NCBI GenBank assembly: GCA_050247435.1
Contig: JBFWUF010000009.1
Location: 1-64,000, forward strand
Direction: 5' to 3'
DNA from: JAJVID01 sp050247435
GTDB taxonomy: Bacteria > Acidobacteriota > Blastocatellia > RBC074
DNA length: 64,000 bases
Below, one piece after another: positions 58,413-64,000 of the stretch (its first letter is position 1; each line of letters starts with the position of its first letter). The notes under the pieces are model-generated. The model did no database searches. It saw only the letters and a list, made by a program, of their open reading frames with translations, and was not told the origin of the DNA. The position numbers and the translations under genes are program-made.

Positions 58413-61400
58413 TCAAGATAAAAGCAACTCTAAGTCCTCTTTCGCCAGATTGCGGATCAGGCTGTTGTCGGCGTTGATGATCGCATCCGCGAGATCGCGC
58501 TTCGTGCGCTGCAACGCCAGGACTTTCTCTTCGACTGTTTCGCGGGCGATGATTCGATAAGCGAAGACCTGCCGCGTCTGGCCGATGCGGTGCGCGCGAT
58601 CAATCGCCTGCGCCTCGACCGCCGGATTCCACCAGGGATCGAGCAGGTAAACGTATTCAGCAGCGGTCAGATTCAATCCCAATCCGCCCGCCTTCAGGCT
58701 GATCAGGAATAACTTGCAATCCGGGTCATTCTGGAATTTCTCGACCCGCGCCTGGCGGTCGCGCGTCTTGCCGTCCAGGTATTCATATTCGATCTTCTCT
58801 TTATCGAGTTTGCCGCGCAGGATCGAAAGGAAGCTGGTGAACTGCGAAAATACCAGTACCTTGTGATTTTCCTCGAACAGTTCGATGAGTTGCGGCAGGA
58901 GCATGTCGAGTTTCGCCGAATCTTCCTTGACGCGCTTCTTGTCAATCAGCCCCGGATGGAGCGCGGCCTGGCGCAACCGCAGCAAGGCTTCCAACACGTG
59001 CATTTTCGACTTCGCGATCCCGTCGCGCGCGATGCGATCGAGCAGCGTGTTGCGGTAATGGTCACGCAGTTCGTTGTAAAGCTTGCGCTGTTTCGGTTCG
59101 AGTTCGCAGAAGATCGTCTGCTCCTGTTTGGCCGGCAGGTCTTTCGCCACCTGATCTTTCGTGCGGCGCAGGATGAAAGGGCGCAGAGCCTGGGCGAGCA
59201 GTTTGCGCGTCTCCGCGTCGGGATTTCGCGCGGCGGCGCCGGTGAGTTTGAAAACCGAAGCCGCGCCGAGCATTCCGGGGTTCAGGAACTCGAACATGCT
59301 CCACAACTCGCCCAGGTGGTTTTCAACCGGCGTCCCGCTCAGCGTCAGGCGGTGATCGCTCTGCAACAATCGCGCGGCCTTCGCCGAAGCCGTGTCGGCG
59401 TTTTTGATCGCCTGGGCTTCGTCGAGAATGATGTAATCGAACCGCAGGTCTTTGAACACGACCGCATCGTTGCGCAACGTGCCGTAGGTCGTCAGGATCA
59501 AATCGTAATCGTCGAAATGCTCAGCGCTCTCTTTTTGCCTGAGCTGCCCCGTGTGATCAAGCACGCGCAGTTTCGGCGTGAAGCGGGCGGCTTCAGCTTT
59601 CCAGTTGAAAACCAGCGATTTTGGGACGACTACCAGAGACGGGGCAATGGGGCGACGGGGCGATTGGGCTACGGAAGAGTCATCGCTCTCATCTTGGCCA
59701 GCGCCATTACTCTTTGCCGTTTCACTTACTCGCTCTCCCTTGTCTTTTTTTCGCCCCGTCGCCCTGTCGCCCCGTCGCCCCGTCTCTTCACGTAGTCGGC
59801 GGCGCTCTTCCAACAGCGCCAGCACCTGCACGGTCTTGCCCAATCCCATGTCGTCAGCCAGACAACCGCCAAATCCGAATTGCCGCAGGAAGTTTATCCA
59901 TCCCAAACCGTCTTTCTGGTAAGGCCGCAATTCCCCTATGAACTCTTCGGGCGGATCGGCGGGCTTGATGCCGTCAAACCGTTTCAGTTCGTCGCGGGCG
60001 CGAGCGAACGCCTCGTCGAAGTCGGCTTCGGGCTGCGCCGCGAGCAGCGCGTCGAGCACGCCGATCTGCGTCTTGCGGAAACGCAGATGGTCTTCGTGCG
60101 CCTCGCCCAAGCCCGCGATCAGCCCGTATTTCTTCATCCACTCTTCGGGCAGCATCCCGTAAGTGCCGTCGCCGAGTTTGACCATGCCGTCGCCGCGCTT
60201 CAACGCCGCCAGCAGTTCGGGGAGCATCGCCGACGTTCCGCCGAAATCAACTGAGCCGTGAAGTTCGAACCAATCAATGCCTGAGCTGACCTGCACCTTG
60301 ATCTCACCGGGATTGCGGAAGGTCTTGCCTTCGGCTTCGACATGCCAGCCTTCAGCGACAAGCTCGCGGACGATGCGGGGGAGTTTTGTAGGCGCGACTT
60401 CCCATCCGGGCTTTTTCTCGTGATAGGTCGGCCCGACGTATTTCAGGCCGATCTCCGTCAGGTGGTTCATCGCCGCTCTCTCCGCCTCGGTGTCACGCAG
60501 GATGTAACGGCGGTTTTCAACTTCGTAGACGCCCCGGCGAGGGTCGTCTTTTTCGAGTATGCAGCCTTGCGAATCCGGCGCGTAATCGAACGACAGCCGC
60601 GCCCGCAACCTGGTGTTGTGCTTCTGCGCCTTGAAAGTCAGACAGGGTTGAGGTCTGGCGGTGATCTCTTCGTAACGCAACTCTTCAGGCAGATCGAGTC
60701 TGGGCGGGTGCGAGCCTCTCAAGGCCTCGGTCATGAATTCGCCGATTTGGTTTTCGGGAATGGAAAGCGCGCCAGCGCGCCGCAAAATCGAAATCCAGTG
60801 AAACGCGCCGCCGTCATCCAAAGCCGCAATGCTTTCACGCGTGAAGATCAATCCGCCTTGCAACATCAGAACAGGCTCAGCGAAATCGAGATTCTCCCCG
60901 CCTCGCTCCAGAACGCCTTCGGCTATGTAACGATCAGACTGCCCGTCATCGCGCCTCACCCGAACCGAAAAACGCCACGGTTCGCCCTCACTCCACACGG
61001 CCTCGGTTATCTCATCCGACTGGCTCTCAAGCTTCAGGAAACATCTGTCAGTCCGAGCGATCAACGGCAGGATGATTTGAGGCAGAGGCGATGTGAGGCG
61101 GTAGCGAACCGGAACCGTGTCGTAGGCGTCCTGATAGTTGTAACCGTAATAGCTGTATTCCATCTGCTCGCGCGATCCGGCAAGCATGGCGAATATCTGG
61201 CGGTCGTCCGGCTCCGGCAAATCGCCGATTTGCCATCGCGGGATGCGCTGTTTGCGTGGCTTGCCCCACTCGCCGTCCTGCCTGCGATCCTGGATGAGCG
61301 TATCCAGGATCAGATGCTGAGAATCGAGCGTCACCGGAACATCAATCACATAAACGATGCGTCGCGCTGGCGACCATTCGTGGCCGGTTCCCGTGACGAT

Positions 61401-61895
61401 CGAGCGCGCCGTGCGACCTAATGACGCTAACTGCTCTTTCCAACTCGACGCGCCGCCTTTCCGCGACGGAGTCTGGGTGAACAGGTTTATGACGTTTGAG
61501 ATGAACGGATCATCGTCTGATTCGTCATCATCGTCATATTCATCATATTCATCATCGTCATCGTCATCCTCGACCAGAACCAGCGGAACGTCCCGGCCAC
61601 GGCCTCTCAAGTAGTTCTTCTCGTCCGCGGCAAGAATCACCGCCCAGATGTGTTTGCACGGGCCGTCGGAATCAAAATACGGGCAGGAGCATCTGACTAC
61701 AATCTCATCCTCGGGCTCATCCGCCACTGTCACACGTTGTAAAACAACTTTGTAGTTATCCGAGCCGCGCACAACCGCTTCAACGCGCCACTGATTGCCG
61801 CTTTTGATCTTCACCACGTCGCTGCGGAAATAATCGCCGCCACGTGAGCGAATGATGCTCGGAAAATCGCTTGAGAGTTCCGTCGAAAGACCCAT
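58413..61895 (-). CDS. SWIM zinc-finger SNF2/Rad54-like helicase
   Basis: The 1160-residue protein begins with a SWIM-type zinc finger (VVRCSCPYFDSDGPCKHIWAV), an acidic stretch (EDDDDDDEYDEYDDDDESDDD) and an uncharacterised middle region. The SNF2 helicase core follows: motif I DDMGLGKTVQVLALL, motif II LDEAQAIKN, motif III TLSGTPVENHLGELW, motif IV KVLVFSQFTSFL, motif V LKAGGLGLNLTAAEYV and motif VI DRAHRIGQTRQVFAYR. It should be a DNA translocase in chromatin or transcription remodelling. Between motifs I and Ia (about residues 698-753) an in-frame insertion contains an imperfect inverted repeat. The start is ATG 61895. Confidence 0.92.
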   Translation of the reverse strand: MGLSTELSSDFPSIIRSRGGDYFRSDVVKIKSGNQWRVEAVVRGSDNYKVVLQRVTVADEPEDEIVVRCSCPYFDSDGPCKHIWAVILAADEKNYLRGRGRDVPLVLVEDDDDDDEYDEYDDDDESDDDPFISNVINLFTQTPSRKGGASSWKEQLASLGRTARSIVTGTGHEWSPARRIVYVIDVPVTLDSQHLILDTLIQDRRQDGEWGKPRKQRIPRWQIGDLPEPDDRQIFAMLAGSREQMEYSYYGYNYQDAYDTVPVRYRLTSPLPQIILPLIARTDRCFLKLESQSDEITEAVWSEGEPWRFSVRVRRDDGQSDRYIAEGVLERGGENLDFAEPVLMLQGGLIFTRESIAALDDGGAFHWISILRRAGALSIPENQIGEFMTEALRGSHPPRLDLPEELRYEEITARPQPCLTFKAQKHNTRLRARLSFDYAPDSQGCILEKDDPRRGVYEVENRRYILRDTEAERAAMNHLTEIGLKYVGPTYHEKKPGWEVAPTKLPRIVRELVAEGWHVEAEGKTFRNPGEIKVQVSSGIDWFELHGSVDFGGTSAMLPELLAALKRGDGMVKLGDGTYGMLPEEWMKKYGLIAGLGEAHEDHLRFRKTQIGVLDALLAAQPEADFDEAFARARDELKRFDGIKPADPPEEFIGELRPYQKDGLGWINFLRQFGFGGCLADDMGLGKTVQVLALLEERRRLREETGRRGDRATGRKKDKGERVSETAKSNGAGQDESDDSSVAQSPRRPIAPSLVVVPKSLVFNWKAEAARFTPKLRVLDHTGQLRQKESAEHFDDYDLILTTYGTLRNDAVVFKDLRFDYIILDEAQAIKNADTASAKAARLLQSDHRLTLSGTPVENHLGELWSMFEFLNPGMLGAASVFKLTGAAARNPDAETRKLLAQALRPFILRRTKDQVAKDLPAKQEQTIFCELEPKQRKLYNELRDHYRNTLLDRIARDGIAKSKMHVLEALLRLRQAALHPGLIDKKRVKEDSAKLDMLLPQLIELFEENHKVLVFSQFTSFLSILRGKLDKEKIEYEYLDGKTRDRQARVEKFQNDPDCKLFLISLKAGGLGLNLTAAEYVYLLDPWWNPAVEAQAIDRAHRIGQTRQVFAYRIIARETVEEKVLALQRTKRDLADAIINADNSLIRNLAKEDLELLLS
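59637..59795. repeat. palindromic GGGGCGACGGGG-type repeat inside the helicase gene
   Basis: Arms of about 33 bases at 59637-59669 and 59760-59793 are inverted copies with about five mismatches, built from GGGGCGAC words. The element adds about 45-50 residues between helicase motifs I and Ia (ETGRRGDRATGRKK to VAQSPRRPIAPS) without breaking the frame. This resembles coding palindromic repeats known from Rickettsia, though the sequence is unrelated. Confidence 0.75.
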
Positions 61896-61947
61896 ATAAA
61901 TTCCGGTGGCGCATAAAAAGTAATGCCGCGAGTTGAGTAAACTATCT

Positions 61948-62061
61948 TCACCGCAGAGACGCGGAGAACGCGGAGGAAACGCAGAGAAAGAACATCGGAA
62001 GGATCTCCTCTCTCTTTCTCCTCTCTGCGAAATCTCTGCGTTCTCTGCGCCTTTGCGGTGA
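61948..62061. repeat. dispersed inverted repeat (CACCGCAGAGACGC family)
   Basis: The left arm at 61948-61990 (TTCACCGCAGAGACGCGGAG and on) and the right arm at about 62010-62061 are imperfect inverted copies, separated by about 20 bases. This word family is a repeat I have met in intergenic regions of many phyla. It fills most of the gap between the helicase and the Nramp-like gene. Confidence 0.85.
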
Positions 62062-62088
62062 ACTCAGCATTACATTTTTAGCGCCACC

Positions 62089-63675
62089 CTAAATCCATTT
62101 CATCGAAATCAGCAAAGTCAGAATCGCCAGTGATAGAAAATATGAGCCAGCCAAAAACAATCCGATCCTGGGCCACAATCCCGGTTTCAATTCATCGGGC
62201 AACAGCGTCGAATTGACGTACAACGTGTGCCAGCAACTGATCCCCAACGCGACATTGCCCAGATTCCCATAAACCACAATCAGCCACCGGGGGCTGGCGA
62301 ATGAGAGGAAGATCGCGGCGATCACGAAATACCCGATCAGAATTCCGAAATACAACTTGCCGATCTTGCGCGGGTCAATCTTGCGCATCCATTTCGCCGA
62401 AGACCAGCAGACATCAACCCAGCGCCGCATAAACCCGTCGGCGTTCGCGGTCGAGTTCGGCAGTAAAGCGAGAAAGCCGCAAAACAAAATCATGTACCAG
62501 CAAAACGCGCCGAGCGTGCCGCCGATGCGCCCCATCACGCCGTCAGCGGTCATTCCCGCCAACACCCAACTGTTCGCGCTCGTGCCGCGCGGCAGAAATT
62601 CGACCGAGAGCATGCTCGGCAGCGCCAGCCCGATGAACGCCGCCGGCATCCACAGCGCAAGTTGATCGCGCCTGATGTGCTTCATCCAACGTTTCCATCT
62701 CGGCATCGAATCCTTATTCACCTCAAACACCTTACCCGAATGCGAGAGCGAAATGTCGCGCCCGCCGATGATGCTCGGAATCGCGCCGACTTTGCCGCCC
62801 ATCCCCCAGCCCTGGTCGCGCGTGTAGTTGCTGATCGAAGTCTGCGCCATCCCGCCAACGCCCGCGATGGCCGCGAATGAAGTCAGCAGCGGCAGAGCCT
62901 CCGCACTCAACTTCGGCAGTCCTTCGCCGTGCCAGAGCGTGACGAAGACGTTCTTCACGCCTCCGCCGTCAACCGGCACATTGCCGAATTTGAAGAAGCC
63001 GGTGAACAATTCGACCCACGTGTTGAACGACGAGAAGAAGACGCCGAGGAACGTAAGGAAGCCGAGCACGACAACGATCTTCACCGTTATCACCGCTTTG
63101 AGCGAGTTGTAAATCTTGCCGCCGAACAACAAGGGGATCAGCGACAGAATGAGCATCCCGAAAGTCAGCCAGTAAAGCAGCGAAGCGTCGGCTGGATTCC
63201 TGCCAGGGTCGGGAATGCGCCCCATCCACATCGCCGCCACGGTCGTCGAGACATTACCAATCTGGTAAGGCAGCAACGCGCCCAGGTCCAGGATCAGGTA
63301 AAACCATAGCCAGAACGCCGGGCCGGGCAACGTGCGGAATTTGCCGTTCATGATCGGTTCGCCGCAATAAAGCGTGTAGCGGCTGATCTCCAGGTTGTAG
63401 ATGACTTGCGCCAGAATGCTCAGCGTCGTCACCCACAACAGAGCGCCGCCGTAACGCGCCGTCACGGCAGGCCCCAGCAACCACTCGCCAGCGCCAATCG
63501 AGGCGCCGGACATCAACAATCCCGGCCCGAGCATCATCGCCCATTTCCGCCCAGTGAATTTCGGCGCGTCGTCGAGTTCTGCCATCTCCCATCGCGGCAT
63601 TGCGCGCGAACCGGGCCACGGCGCGGCTTCGGCCTCAGCCGCATCGGGCGCGGCTACTGCTTTCGTTTTTTCCAT
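62089..63675 (-). CDS. Nramp-like divalent metal transporter, non-canonical
   Basis: The 528-residue membrane protein has about 11-12 helices and aligns in outline with Nramp transporters. However, the first helix reads GPGLLMSGASIGAGEWLLGP, where canonical Nramps have the metal-binding DPGN. The sixth helix region (LTSFAAIAGVGGMAQTSISNYTR) also lacks the usual Met-Pro-His. It therefore belongs to a divergent, NRMT-like or uncharacterised Nramp branch, and its substrate is uncertain. The N-terminus is an Ala/Glu-rich soluble leader of about 45 residues. It is separated from the helicase gene by a dispersed repeat. Confidence 0.8.
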   Translation of the reverse strand: MEKTKAVAAPDAAEAEAAPWPGSRAMPRWEMAELDDAPKFTGRKWAMMLGPGLLMSGASIGAGEWLLGPAVTARYGGALLWVTTLSILAQVIYNLEISRYTLYCGEPIMNGKFRTLPGPAFWLWFYLILDLGALLPYQIGNVSTTVAAMWMGRIPDPGRNPADASLLYWLTFGMLILSLIPLLFGGKIYNSLKAVITVKIVVVLGFLTFLGVFFSSFNTWVELFTGFFKFGNVPVDGGGVKNVFVTLWHGEGLPKLSAEALPLLTSFAAIAGVGGMAQTSISNYTRDQGWGMGGKVGAIPSIIGGRDISLSHSGKVFEVNKDSMPRWKRWMKHIRRDQLALWMPAAFIGLALPSMLSVEFLPRGTSANSWVLAGMTADGVMGRIGGTLGAFCWYMILFCGFLALLPNSTANADGFMRRWVDVCWSSAKWMRKIDPRKIGKLYFGILIGYFVIAAIFLSFASPRWLIVVYGNLGNVALGISCWHTLYVNSTLLPDELKPGLWPRIGLFLAGSYFLSLAILTLLISMKWI

Positions 63676-63788
63676 AATCTTATCGAGTTGTGTTTGAGCA
63701 ATGTGAATTGACGAAGCGGCTATTGTAATTGAAATCGAGCCGTTGTCACGGCTTGGGCTGAAGTTTTCTTATTACAAATCGAGCCGCG

Positions 63789-64000
63789 TCATTGCGCGGG
63801 TGGAGCAATTTGCCAAATTGTTCCACCTGAATCGAGACGGCGTTTGCACTCGTCAAGCATAGCGATGGTTTGCGTCGCGCCCGCGCGGGTCACGCCGAGC
63901 GCGCGAACTTCAAGCAGTCTGTCCAGCGTGCGCACGCCGCCAGCGGCTTTAATCTGCACTCGCCGCGGCGAATGTTTGCGCATCAGGATCAGGTCTTCAT
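63789..64000 (-). CDS. deoC: deoxyribose-phosphate aldolase, 3' part only
   Basis: The frame is open to the window edge and reads EDLILMRKHSPRRVQIKAAG, then GVRTLDRLLEVRALGVTRAG. This contains the Schiff-base lysine segment of DeoC (VQIKAAGGVRT) and the phosphate-binding GVTRAGATQT loop. The gene begins beyond position 64000, so only about 70 residues are present. DeoC cleaves deoxyribose 5-phosphate to acetaldehyde and glyceraldehyde 3-phosphate. The C-terminus (LDECKRRLDSGGTIWQIAPP) is somewhat longer than in E. coli. Confidence 0.85.
   Translation of the reverse strand, partial: EDLILMRKHSPRRVQIKAAGGVRTLDRLLEVRALGVTRAGATQTIAMLDECKRRLDSGGTIWQIAPPAQ

Overview
The window looks like a chromosomal segment from an Acidobacteriota bacterium, most likely Blastocatellia-like. 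This rests on protein families seen here, not on a search: an acidobacterial VWFA-related protein, a TIGR03437-like secreted protein with a Pro-Thr tract, PDZ/GAF/SpoIIE phosphatases, and twin-arginine sugar isomerases and oxidoreductases. LpxD and a YbgF/CpoB-like protein indicate a Gram-negative envelope. By eye, the left third is lower in GC than the rest, and the change falls gradually inside mutS.

Layout. 0.2-3.4 kb: an ECF sigma factor, a zinc-binding anti-sigma factor and a Spy-like membrane protein in overlapping reading frames, then a peptide-type solute-binding lipoprotein. 3.4-24.7 kb: housekeeping genes (xerD, lpxD, parAB, a bifunctional nuclease, miaB, recN, a ybgF/cpoB-like gene, ssb, accA, dnaE, guaA, pssA, a ydcH-like gene, rimI, tsaB, mutS). 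24.7-30.2 kb: a two-gene operon, a TIR/NB-ARC/TPR STAND NTPase with identical 120-bp repeats broken by a 100-N assembly gap, plus a secreted VWFA protein. It is flanked by two same-orientation copies of a roughly 210-bp element whose copies differ by compensatory changes. This looks like a structured minus-strand RNA ending in an intrinsic terminator, and it is the most unusual thing in the window. 30.4-35.7 kb: a partner-switching set (two SpoIIE-type phosphatases, a STAS antagonist, an RsbW-like kinase). 35.8-39.3 kb: sugar-related enzymes, a cupin, an AlkZ-like protein and tRNA-Gln(CUG).

39.5-51.5 kb is a signalling and envelope-stress region that also holds gene remnants (HtrA, a glucoamylase-like C-terminus, a DedA N-terminus). 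It encodes a receiver-like protein, DUF2231, MgtC, two tandem KdpD-like kinases (the first with a damaged ATP-lid glycine motif), an OmpR/KdpE-type regulator, a 47-residue membrane protein, a double-BON secreted protein, and a HAMP kinase with an NtrC-type sigma-54 activator. Two genes there share the same promoter design (11-bp T-rich repeats, TGACTT, 17 bp, TACAGT). The BON gene has a sigma-54-like promoter with an upstream inverted repeat, so the cluster may regulate itself.

51.5-55.4 kb is an operon of Gfo/Idh/MocA oxidoreductase, TIM-barrel isomerase and enolase-superfamily enzyme, probably for sugar or sugar-acid breakdown. It is followed by convergent genes for a large secreted TIG/carboxypeptidase-regulatory protein, a SWIM-SNF2 helicase carrying an in-frame palindromic insertion, an atypical Nramp-like transporter, and the 3' end of deoC at the window edge. 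Several dispersed inverted repeats lie between genes from 34 kb onward.
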